A stretch of 64,000 bases of DNA, taken from Daphnia carinata (Eukaryota > Arthropoda > Branchiopoda > Diplostraca > Daphniidae). A model generated the notes under the pieces. That model was not told the origin of the DNA. It saw only the letters and a list, made by a program, of their open reading frames with translations, and made no database searches. Below are positions 1-11,500 of this stretch, one piece after another. How positions within the stretch are numbered: position 1 is the first letter of the stretch; every line of letters begins with the position of its first letter. The stretch is from contig NC_081333.1 in the NCBI RefSeq assembly GCF_022539665.2, positions 496,001 through 560,000 on the forward strand, in the 5' to 3' direction. The position numbers and the translations under genes were made by a program.

Positions 1-341
1 AATCAATAACAATATATTATTTTATCAACCTCTTTAGGCATGTTTAAAACTTTTCGTGCTTACTCAGTACGATCAGCCAACCACTTCTCTTGGTGGGAGC
101 GTTGATCTTTTCCCAACGCCTAGGAATTTTAAAACATATATTAGTGTCTTTTTGCTGTAAAATTTGTCCATTATCTTTAATTTTTACATCAAAATACCGC
201 CATGTAACGGGTGCTGAATATTTGTGACTTAAAACGCAAAGGCTTAACCATAACTTATTGGTGCAAAGATTTGAATTTCAGCCGTTATTTTATGTATTTA
301 CTTATTTTTGTATGAACTTACTTTCAAAATGAATTGGTTAC

Positions 342-2190
342 CTGCTTTAACCGACGGATTTCGGCATTATGCCTTTCGTCGCTCATTCTCTTTTCGTTTT
401 CGATTTTGATAGTTTGCTGTCGCATTTCGGCGGCCAATGATTCACATTTTTCAGCTAACCTCTTCTTTTCCTCGACAAGCTGTTGAATAAACTGAAAGTT
501 GCGACTCGTATTCGTCTCGTATTCCTCCTTTTGAGCTTTACAACGCAAGTTCAATTCACGCTTGGCTGTTTTCACATTGCGTGCCAAAAGTTCTCTTTGA
601 TGTTGGAGAGCTCGTTCCATAACCAAGATTTTATTGTCTTTATCCTCAACTAGCATCTGGGTAATGTGAAAAATGATCAAATTTAGTAGTTGTAATTTGA
701 TTCGACCAGTTCCTTAAGTGTGTTTGGTCAGATGAGTTACGTAACTAGTAATGATAAATTACCTGAAGGCTTAGGACCTCTTCGATTAGCTCAGCCATGC
801 TCATGCCGTGCAACCTGGTGACACCTTCGCAACGGGGTCTTCTAAAACCTCCTTCAGCATTTGATTCTGTTTCGGAATTTATGGCAAGAAGTGGCGACCG
901 TAAAACTGGTGTGTCACTGTTGGCATCGTCCAAAAAGTTTAATATTTCCGATAACACATTATTTTCCTTTTTAGTTGATTGGTCTTTCCTTGATTCTTCG
1001 TTTTTTGCTTCGGGCTCCTGCTTCCGCGTAACAATTTGAAACGATTGATTTACTGGCTTTTCGCTTCCACCTGATGGACTGCGAATACTACTCATCTCAT
1101 CTACTGAATCGTCAATCAAATTTGATGCTCCGGAAACAGGTGCGAGATTGTCATCCGCGCTAACGTCGACCACAGCAGATGGTCGTTGAATATTATTGGT
1201 CTCTACGCATGGATTACAATTGACGTTTTGTAACGTCATAGGTTCAGGTGTAGGTGCAGTAGTACATTGTCTGTTATTTGGTTGTAATTGGTCATTGATC
1301 GCGTAAGACTCAGACCGATGTAACCTGGGATCGGCTTCAATTTTCGTGAGTGCATCGGGATGTTTATATTGCGTGCAATCCGAAGATTGTAATTGGCCTG
1401 GTTGTCTTGAATTGGTGGTGCATATTATTGGTTTTTTGAAGTTATGCGCTGGTTTTTCTTGTTCCAAAAAAACCGGGTCGTTAATATCTTGCAGTGAAGT
1501 GTCGGGCTCGAGGCGTTCGGGGCTGTCACTGGAAGCGCTGCTAAATACCGCAAATGACTGTTTATCTTCGAGACTGTATTCAGTAACCGTGTCGTAACTT
1601 CCAACAGTTGCCAGCTCACTATCGATGCTGCTAGACCACGATCGGCGACTGGTGTGCGGAGGTGGAATCCAGTCTCTTTGCGGCTTCGTTGAACGATCTT
1701 CTCGAGAAGATGAGCTACTTGTCGCTGGGCGATGCAAGGAAGAATAAGGGTTTCGTCTGGACACAAAAGGGAACAAAAACAATTGCAATATAGTGTGCAC
1801 GTATTTACGTTTGGAACTGTCTAAGTGTGGTTTCATTGTTTTCGGAAGATGAATTAGGATATTTAAATTAAAGATTTACTTTGATACGAGGGCTGTTGCT
1901 GGTCGATCCGACAAAATCTTTCGCGTCGTCAACGTCTCGCGGCGGAGGGAAGCATGCAGACAATCCTCAGACTTGCAACTCGAAATCGGTAAAGGTTTGT
2001 CAATCGGAAGCGTCTCGTAGGCGCGGTTTGAGCCGATTCGAAAATTAATTTGCATATTTGAACCCTTCAAACCAAAATCCTGAGACGCATTTGTGAGGTG
2101 AACTTGTGACGTAGCTTTATGAATTTTTTTCTGTTTTGCCGGAAAACCGTTACTGTAAGTTTCATTTTTACTACGAAATTTGATAGGCAT
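342..2190 (-). CDS. CEP131: CEP131/AZI1-like (dilatory) centrosomal coiled-coil protein, 5' part only
   Basis: Three exons can be read: 2190-1880 (start ATG 2190), 1763-763 and 656-342; the gene continues beyond the left edge. Junction phases agree: exon 1 ends with two bases of a Lys codon, completed by the A that opens exon 2. Exon 1-2 product is Ser/Thr-rich and low in order, apart from a stretch near its end (NVLSEILNFLDDA, then MAELIEEVLSLQ) resembling the conserved central block of CEP131. Exon 3 is pure coiled coil with the family-like string NFQFIQQLVEEKKRLAEKCE. In animals CEP131 sits at centriolar satellites and the ciliary transition zone and supports cilium formation; the fly homologue is dilatory. 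Identification is from memory of the family, strongest for exon 3. An in-frame GTG lies upstream, but ATG 2190 is the first ATG. Confidence 0.75.
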
Positions 2191-2483
2191 TTTGCAGAAA
2201 CAAAGGTTCACTCACGAAAACTTTCAGGTTCAGTTTTACACTAAAATCAAAATAGATTTATATATGGGCACACTGTGAAAATACAACTGGCAGCAAACGA
2301 ATACCCAACTAAAAGACCCACATTACGTTCCTGCTTGGTCAATACTGTTTTGTCACCATGGGGACAACCGAGACCACAAGTGAGGGTAGAGACGACGAGC
2401 CCTAACGAATGCCTTATCGACGCTATGACAATGAAGACGGGCGTTGCACTAGTCTGAATGAGCGTCGGAGGTCATGTATAAAC

Positions 2484-3797
2484 TATGGCAATCCGTTTTA
2501 CCCAAAATAAAAATAAAAAATACTGGCCATTTTTTCTGTTTTACTGCTAATTTCGTTTTCGTGTTCCTTGTTAAGTTTTGAATCAGAATCATATATAGTT
2601 ATCTAGATTTAATGATATCATTTTTTAATAGGAAAAAATTTTAAGCCCGACAAAATCAGCCCGGCCTTCTGTTTTTTACGGTTAATTCAAAAATTAGAAG
2701 CCTAATATAAAAATATACCCCATTTTCGTGATCAGCGATCAATTTCGAATCGGAATAATGTATTTTAAATGAAATTTAGGATTTTAAGAAAATTGAAAAA
2801 GTGAGAAGGCTATAAGCCTTCTCACTTTTCCAATTTTGGCCAAATTTCAAATTTGGCTTAAAATACATGATTTCGATGTAGAATGGAATGCTGATCACGA
2901 ATATAAAGTTTTTTTTTTAATTGGCCTTATAGTTTTTGAATTAAACAAAAAAAAAACAGAAGGCCGGGCTTATATTGTCGGGCTTAACATTTTGTCCTAT
3001 TAACAAATAATATCATTAAATCTCGATAACTATACATAATTCCCATTCAAAATTAACAAGGAACACGAATATGGAATTTGTTTTTACGTAGAGTATGTAG
3101 TTTTGGAGTAATCTAAAATATAAAATTAGTGTGTGCGAATCGAAACCATTACTAGCGCGCCAGTACGCTACAGCGCTAGCATGACACATTAAACTTCTTT
3201 GATTATTCAAAAACCATGAACTCTACGTAAAAACAAATTTCATTTTCGTGTTCCTTGGTTAATCTTGAATCAGAATCATCTATAGTTATCTAGACTTAAT
3301 GCTATTATTTTTTAATAGGAAAAAATTTTAAGCCCGACAATATAAGCCCGGGCTTATTTTTTAACCTAGCTTTTACCGTTTTACGTTTTATTCAAAAACT
3401 ATGAGGCCCACTAGAAAACAACCCTCATATTCGGGATGCCCGTTCAATTCTGCATCGAAACCATGTATTTAAAGCAAAATCTAAAATTTTGCCAAACTTG
3501 AAAAAGTAAGAAGGCTATAGCCTTCTCACTTTTCCAATTTTCATCATATCCTAGATTTCATTAAAAATACATTATTCCGATTCGAAATTGATCGCTGATC
3601 ACGAAAATGGGGTAAATTTTTATATTAGGCTTTTACTTTGTTAATTTACCGTAAAAAACAAAAAGTCGGGCTTAAAATTTTTTTCGGTCAGTGTATATGT
3701 AGAGAATTAACTAGAAACGTGGCCGATAGATGGCGATAGCAGTAAAACAGAAAAGGCCGAAAATATTTTTTTTTTCTGCGTAAAACGGATTGCCATA
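2484..3797. mobile_element. Non-autonomous foldback/MITE-like element
   Basis: It starts TATGGCAATCCGTTTTAC (2484) and ends with the reverse complement GTAAAACGGATTGCCATA (to 3797). Reading the outer TA as target duplication, the inverted terminal repeat begins TGGCAATCC. The interior is itself one long imperfect palindrome: 2635-2820 pairs with 3505-3690, and 2800-2990 with 3330-3540. It carries repeated AAGCCCG(A)C and GAGAAGGCTATA hairpin motifs. No coding potential is visible. The same terminal sequence recurs at both ends of the 39-44 kb palindrome, so this is a dispersed family. The superfamily is not settled: TA targets fit Tc1/mariner-type or foldback elements, but no transposase is present to decide. 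Confidence 0.75.
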
Positions 3798-4532
3798 ATT
3801 AACGCTGCGTTTCGCGTGAGGGGCACAGGTTTCGGTCAGCTCATTCGTTTTGTATTTTTAAGGTGCACGTCCGCGAGGGATGATTAGGAAGTGGCACGCA
3901 AGATTGCTATTTCGCGCTTGAATAGCAACTTCTGATGTAATTCTTTGCAATAAAATCATAATGCATTCTATTTCAATACCAAAGCGTGCACAGGAGGGAA
4001 AAAAGGTGCCACGAGAAGTTTTTATCACATGAAAGGGCACCCAAAGACCTTTGCTAGAAGATCGTGTGCGGCTTGAAGTAACCAATGTAATTTACGGGTA
4101 ATTTGTTCGGCAGTTGCAGAGAATAAAAAGATCATAAATAGTTACATAAAAGTCTCGTTGAACATTGTACTTCTACGTCACATCCACAAGCCAAACAAGG
4201 TACAGCAAAGGCTTCTCACGAAACTAATAGAAACACAATTGGTCGCCAAACAAGACAACACCACCAGAGGAATGTCAAATTGAAAAGATTGATCAAAGTC
4301 TAGAAAAAAACTAACTTTATTTTTTTTGTTTGTTTCTTTTTCAACTAGGAATGTTTTGGACAAATGACAATAAGGAGATTCAAAAACTAGCTGCGGACGG
4401 ATGACGCATTGTAAAGTTGAGAAAAATCTATAATGGACGGAATGGGTGTCACGTGTTAAAATCGAAAACGTTCATACAAACAACTGTAAAAAAAGGCACA
4501 TTTCTCTTAAGAATCCACTACTCAAGTAGCTC
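3798..4532. other. Intergenic, no gene seen
   Basis: This stretch lies between the foldback element and the 3' end of the minus-strand Cache protein gene. Open frames on both strands are short and low in complexity, with no splice-consistent coding blocks. It should include the 3' untranslated region of the gene ending at 4533. Confidence 0.5.
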
Positions 4533-7500
4533 CTATCGCGTGAAACATAATGTTACCATATTAGTGATAACAGCAAAAACAAAAATCATAATCCAAGTCG
4601 AGGTGTTTGTAGAGGCACTTGCAAGACGGCACTTGTACATGTCATATCGTGTTGCCTGGTTTGCCACTAAATTCAGAAACTCTGATTCGACTAGTTGTCC
4701 GTCGAAATAAGTTATGGCATCTTCGAAAGGGTACTCGTAGCCTTGTTTGCATTCACACTTGTAACCGCCAGTATCAAAGCCTCTTCCCAAAATTGGAACA
4801 CACTAAAATTTGAACATATAGACATAGAAGAGTCAAAATGTAATGAAAATTCTGCGTTTAACCAAATCAAATGTAAAATGCACTTACATATGAAGTCTTG
4901 AGATCACACTTGTTGGTTTCTTTAAAAGCGTTAGGTGTATGATACTTGCCAGGGCACTGATTTATATCTAGAGTTTGCAGATCCATAGTTACGGTAACAA
5001 CTCCTTTAAATTCTAACTTAGTTCGCAATGAATCCCAGCCAAAAAATGGGGCTGCATAAGTTGAAACCCATTTTTTAACGAAGCCGTTGCAATCGAAATA
5101 AGGGCGTGTCCAATATCCATGGCGGAGATCAGCAGCTCTAAAACAAAAAGAAATTGGATAAATAAAAACTGGAAACAGACGAGGCTATCCACTTTATCAA
5201 TTCTTTGACTAATGAAATCAAATAACGTACACCTTCATAGTACTAGTCAAAGTTGCCTTACTTGTAAGATATCGGAAAATGTTCATATTTCTGGGTATGA
5301 TCGGCATATTCTTCTGAACGGATGCGGATTTTCAGATAATACTTTTCCAGGTCATCAAAGTTGGTCGACCAACGTGATTTTAAATGTTGATACCAAGGTT
5401 TTTTGAGGTACAAATCGTCTGTTTACAGAAACGAAAAAAGTTCGCATCACAAATTCTCAGTATTTTGAAAGATACGGTAATACCAGTAGAATTCAGGCGA
5501 GCTAAATCTTCAAGTTTGAACTTTCGGGTGTTCAATTGTTCCTTGTAGGCGTAAGGAGCGAATAGAGTACGATTAGGAAACTTACGACGCTCCCAAAACG
5601 TTCCGGCAGCCCAGATTTTGGTATTTCCAAGTACAAGTGCTAAAGTTTCGGCCATTAACTGATCTTCAGTTAGAGGTCGATCAGGTAAACGATTGCCCGA
5701 AAATACTTCCGTCGAATCAACAACCTAGATATAAACAATTGTCAATTGAAATAAAAACCTTTTAAAGTGAAAACAAAATTCTCTACCTGCAAAAATGCGC
5801 TCAAAAAGTTTGCCAATCGTAGGGCCATACGAGCTTCATTTTCAAATTGTTGTTCTGCACCGAAACCGATGTCGCCATGCAAGATCAGATCGTCCGGTGA
5901 AAAAAGCGCTCTAAGACATTAAGAAAAAAAATATCACGATCCTGAACTGAAGTTCTAAGCAAGGCAAAAATCGAAAAAACAAACAATGGATGGATGGAAG
6001 AGAATCGAATAAAAAACGAAAAAAAGAGGCCGAAAAACTAACAAACACTTACCGATTATTGCAGTTATGTTCGTTGACCGACCGAATATAACTAATTATA
6101 TGATCAATATTTTTCGCTTTCGTGTGTGTAGAATTTGGACCTTGGGTAGAATTCATGTAGTTGCTATTACGCTCCAAATACTGAAGGCGTAATAATGGTG
6201 ACATCTTTCCCCATTGTACGGGCTGTTTTTGAATCCCTGTTTAAGATACAGGCCATACATTATTTGTACGAGAGCAGCTAAGAAATACATGAAAGTGTAA
6301 TCACTTACATCCAATTTTATCGCAATGAAAATTTTCATTATGCTGTTCACTTGTGGCTCGTTCCAAAATTTCGCCGAGATAAGGTCGACGCACAGTATTA
6401 GGCAGTCGATGTCCAGGTTTACATCTACACTGATACCCACCTCGCCGGAATCCATATCCATGAATAGGTTCACACTATGAAAAATTCAAAGCAAAATTCT
6501 TCAAATTTGCTGAGCTACTTTTTTTTGGAAACTTTACCTCTGTTGTTTCTTTACACCTAGCAGTATCGGAAAATCGATTAGGGCCATCATTTCCCTGACC
6601 TTTAGGGCACTGGTTAATGTCTATTCTTTCAAAGTCCATTTCCATAACAGCTGCGGCGGTGTATCTATGATGATATAAATTATATTATAAAATGTTTGAA
6701 TACGTTAACGAAAAACTATATTTACGTAGGGTATTCAATGTGGCGAAAACCAGTATGACGTGGAAATATGTCCGCGATTGGAACAACAGCTCCCACGATC
6801 CATTTGTTTGATCTTCCACAATCAAAGTAAGGCTGAGTCCATTTAAGTGGTCCGGGGACTTCATCAGCACCGGGCGGTCCATGGAATGTGAAAGTCTCAT
6901 TTGTGTTGTTGGCGTATCGAATTTTCACTTGATAGGTTGTTTTTGTATCTTGTCTCCCATCCACTTGATCAGGAAGCCAAGCTTGGTACCATTTATTGAT
7001 ACGATAGTAGTCAGTGGTATAGTTTTCACTCTTGCTGTTTTTTGAGATGGCCCCAAGGTCACGAACATCAAACATGTTTAATGTAGAGTATCTTTCAAGA
7101 TGAATAGGGTCATTGTAATCATCAGCTCTAAAAGTCCGTGGGGCAAATAAGGGGAGGGTTTTGTTAAAAAACGATCTGTATGATGAGGTATAAGACATGT
7201 TTGGACTGAAGTAAACTGCACTGCTATTTAGCCGTGGATTTGATGACACATCAGCAACAGTTGAAAGAAAGTAGTACATCATTCCAGGATCATATGTGTC
7301 ATTGGTGGCAGGTCTAATAAAACGGGCTTGTAAAATGTAACTCCAAAAAAAAGCACGATTGAGTGCCATGTTGTGTAGATGCAACAGTGCTGTTCTATTG
7401 GGAAACACAGGATTAATGTTGATATCTTTAATATCAGGTAAATGAGAAACTGCATCTTCAGGCATGTGTAATTCGTTGACATTTTTAATGGGGCAATTTT

Positions 7501-7696
7501 CTGCGGTAACTGAATCCATTTGATATTTTAGAGCATCAAATTCATCACGAGACTGCCATTCGAACTGGCCGACAACACTATGTTCCCCAAGAATAGCAGC
7601 TAATATAAGTAAACATGTTAACTTGGGGAATCGCAAAATGGACTTTTGCCACATTTCGAAACTTAACTGACAAGCATGAACCACTGACAGTTTCAA
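4533..7696 (-). CDS. Membrane-anchored protein with two GPR158-type Cache plus Cys-rich units, no 7TM
   Basis: About nine exons join in phase: 7696-6726, 6664-6538, 6474-6309, 6236-6053, 5910-5787, about 5725-5470, about 5424-5265, about 5140-4885 and about 4804-4533. The product is roughly 830 residues. A signal peptide follows Met1 or Met15 (codon at 7654). Each unit has a Cache-like region ending in W-(T)-(Q/R)-PYFDC, then INQCP and a Cys-rich module: CEPIHGYGFRRGGYQCRCKPG in unit 1 and CVPILGRGFDTGGYKCECKQG in unit 2 (shown only in part). This is the ectodomain plan of class C orphan receptors GPR158/GPR179 and fly smog/pog. Instead of seven helices the protein ends with one hydrophobic segment (IMIFVFAVITNMVTLC) and FTR-stop, so it is a type I or GPI-linked surface protein. 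Ligand and partner are unknown. Many N-glycosylation sequons are present. Confidence 0.8.
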
Positions 7697-8548
7697 AACG
7701 ACACACCCTGCAGACGCTCACCAAATACCAGGACTAGCTAGTAGTAGTGTCTTTACAGTCTTTACAGTTAAAAAATGAATTTTCTCAGCAGAGTTGTCAA
7801 ATGTTTTTGTTTTTGTTAACTCTATCTTGTTTATCCACAACATTGTTTAGCTTACACTTGAATAACTGATGTAATATTATATTTTGATGTTGCAGTAAAG
7901 TAAAATAATAAGGTGATGTCTAAAAGGCATTGTAAAAAATGCTTTGCTAAAATAGATTTTTACCTGACTGTTCTTCCAAAATCAAAATCCCTAGATTTCG
8001 TTAGCCCTCGAGGCCAGAACCCCCAGTACTAGTCAAGTATCTGCAAGTACCATGTCCTTTAGGTACCATGCAATGTAGTAGTGGTAGAGATTGGCCCGGC
8101 AATGATCTCTGCAAGAGAGAATGATAGAATCGCGTAGTCCTCGAATTGTTTAATCTTGCCACCTTGTATCTTGTACCTTGCGTGCCCTCTTATTTCGTTT
8201 GGCACTGGTAGCGACCACGGACGTTTTCCAATGGCGAAAAAAAGCGTACCAAAGATTAAAATTTCTGTTATTTATTGTTGTATTTTTTTCTCTTTAGGAC
8301 ACTTGCAACAGCATATGATTAGAAACTAATGGATACGTGTGCTTACATCCAACGTCACTGAGAAGAAACTGCGTGTGGAAGCCATAATTTGCGAAATTTT
8401 TATTTTAGTGTAACTTATTCATAGTAGCAATAGCTAAAGTTAGTGTGCATAGTACTTTCCAAAAGGATCCAAAATGTGGAAAAGTGAAGAAGTACACTTT
8501 ATTTTTAATCTAATGACAGGATTTTCGAATAACATTTAAATAAAGATT
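7697..8548. other. Intergenic between Cache protein gene and RALGAPB 3' end
   Basis: It holds the upstream region of the Cache protein gene and the 3' untranslated region of RALGAPB. No coding exon or repeat family is recognised. Confidence 0.5.
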
Positions 8549-11500
8549 TTAAGGTCCTACATCAGGACTGTAAAATAAGCTTGAATAAAACGATGGGACA
8601 TCCATTTCCGACCGATACTTCGTCGCAATTTCTGATATTTTCAGTTTACGGCGAATGTGTGGAAGTTGGTAACTATTAATACGAGAAAAGGTTTAAGCTC
8701 ATTATGTTACAGAAAGTGTTGAACATCACATAAGGCAATGACTACCTGTCATGATCCAGACGTCGGCGTTTTCCAGCATTCACGGTAGTCTGTCTTACAA
8801 GTGATCCGAGTGCACGACGAGACACTACCATTCCGTCAACCAACGGCGTAGCAAAATTTAACCTATAAGAACATAGAATAAATAGTCTAGCACAGATGAA
8901 GTTCATATAATTAAGTACTTACTTCGAATGAGGTCCTCGCAAATGAATACGGTATAATCCTGACTGCTGCGCATGAATAAAAATAATGAAGCAGTCGCCT
9001 ACTAATTCTTCTGTTTTCACGTGTCCAACGTTATCACGGCCATTCCAAATCGTCTCCAGCAAGTCACCTTTATTCGAAAGATGTTACTTTGGTCAAGGAT
9101 TAAATCAACTACTACACTTTCGTTAAGTTAATTATTATTTTTTGTGTGCACACAAATGTAAAAATATGCGAAAGTGAATATTCGTCATATAATTCATTAT
9201 CAGATGAGAATTTCCAGATTCTGTAACAGTGAATGGTGACAGTTGAATCAAAAGTGAGGACTTACCAATTGGGAAATGATGGTGGTCCTCAAAGCTTTCA
9301 CACCACACGACGACCGTTTTAACTTCCGAAATGGATAAACTAGCATTTTTGGTGACTCTTTTGGACGGGGATGTTTGTCTTTCTTCGGTTTTCAAATGAT
9401 TTTCCAACGATTGACACGGCGTCGATGACTGGTGAAATGGTGCTAGTGCAAAATAATACGTTAAAGAAAATTGGTTTGAATTGAAAATTAGAAAGCAAAT
9501 GTCAATACAAGATACTGATGATGTCAAAGACGAGTTTAAGGCCGGAACACCAAATAAGATTTCGGAAACTCCGTCAGCCCAGTAAAGGTATTGGAAATTT
9601 ACTTGAAGACAATTTGTTTCGAAGTCTGTTCCTATCCTTTTTTCGAAGTCGGCTTTCACTTGTGCTGCGATGATCAAAATACATTTCATTATTAACGCGG
9701 AAAAATTTTATCAAATAACAATTGTAACAATTTTTTCGCTCTTTAACGATACATAGTTAACTTATGAAACAACGTAGTTTTTTTTTCTCGTTGATTAGTC
9801 TTATTTACGGTATCCATGACAAATCTTACCTTGAGACCATCCTAAAGTTTGCAGAAATTCCACAAAATGCGGATTCAATGATGAGGTCAACGTCTAGACC
9901 GCAAAAGAGAATTATTCGTATTAGAAAAACGAAAAGAGCAATCGAAACAGCAAGATTTTGCCTACCGTATTGGAGAGGATATCGTAACTGTCTTTTTGTC
10001 CTGACCGAACGTAAAACACACAAACTGTGTCATGACTACGGCTTCCCAATCGGTCGAGAGAATCCAAGTCTTCTGAAAAATGTGCAGAAGATGCATCTAA
10101 TCCAATTAATGAACTTCCTCTAATGGAGTTTTCCTGAAAGATAATATAAAAGCAGATATTGAATAAAATATCATTCGTGTTAGGTATAACTAACGTACTT
10201 GAAGGCCCTCAACAGAAAGGAAGCCGATATGCGACAAGAATAGCCGGGCTGTTTGAAATTCGTTACAGAGCGGAGGAGATTGGCACTCCAGCTTAGCTCC
10301 AGTTTCTTCTTGAACTTCTGAATTTTTTGAAGTTACTGACCCATCGACCAATCTACCAAGTTTGTCTAATTCTGCCGCTATGCGATCGTCGATCATTAAT
10401 GGCGTGTCCATACTAGGTAGTGTTTTATCTCTGCAATACATATTAAATCATTAATTCGGGCAGGTGATAAGGTTTTTGAAATGATGAATGTTACGCCAAA
10501 CAACGCCGCACTCGATCCACAGATTCAGGAAAGTACTGCGGCTCAAAGGCGAATACCGGTCCAAAATCGTTCATTGGCAAGGGTCGCCCAGGATTGACCA
10601 TATAGCTGTGAACTCCACACTTGTGTCGTGGTAAGTGACGTATCTGCGAAGCCCAAACTTGCCGGCCAAATTGATTGCGGATAAGGATTGTAACCATGGG
10701 GTCGGAGTCTAGAGATCATGGATATTTACATCGGTTTTATTTGAAGGATAATCGTGAATCCTTACCTAACGTTCTGCTAGGAGACTGCTCCAACACACCA
10801 AGTAGAATGGTTCCTTCTGATGCAGCAAAATATCGGAAATGCTGGGAAGCTGAGATGGGAGATTTACTGGAGTCAGTTTTCGGTACACATGATTTTTGCA
10901 ACAGGTCTTCTTCATTTAAAAGGCAGGATAGAGAGTCAGTTCCAGTTGGGGAAGGAAAGTTACCAACTTGTTCCACCAAAGACGTTAGTAAAAATTCCGC
11001 AGCGTCACGAACCCGAAGAGATACAGGCTTCAAGTGTTTTTCATGTTTCAGCTGTAGAATTTCGCCAGCTTTCCCTGTCTGCAAATTCGGTTTAGTTCCA
11101 TTTCCAGTTATTGTTATTATTTATTTATTTTTTTACCTGCGACTTTGACCCGGAGATTCCCAGTTCTATAACCTGAAGAATGAGATTCATGCATTCGGAG
11201 TCCGTTGCCAGATAAGGATGTGCGAACAACCACGAGGCACAACAATTAAAAGCTGCAACTATCGTAGAATGAAGGTCTTTGGAATGTGCCGGTGGTGGGC
11301 GAGAACACTGCACCGAAATATACTCGCAAAGAACGCGAATTACTCGACGACTTTCCCCTACATATTGCAAAAGTTTGTAGTATAATACAAACAAGGAAAA
11401 CAAACGTTACAGAAAGAGAACCTACGTTGATCAGGAACTCGTAGCTTCGCCAAAATCTCCGCCATAAATGCAAGGAGTTCCAGTGCAGCAAGAGAAGTAT

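Noticed and set aside
1425-1766. 113-codon minus-strand frame overlapping the CEP131-like exon 2
   Set aside because: It is in another frame of the same strand; the exon joined in phase to exons 1 and 3 uses the frame ending at 763.
9764-10123. 119-codon plus-strand frame
   Set aside because: Antisense shadow of RALGAPB exons encoding [16 protein letters not shown] and EFLQTLGW on the minus strand.
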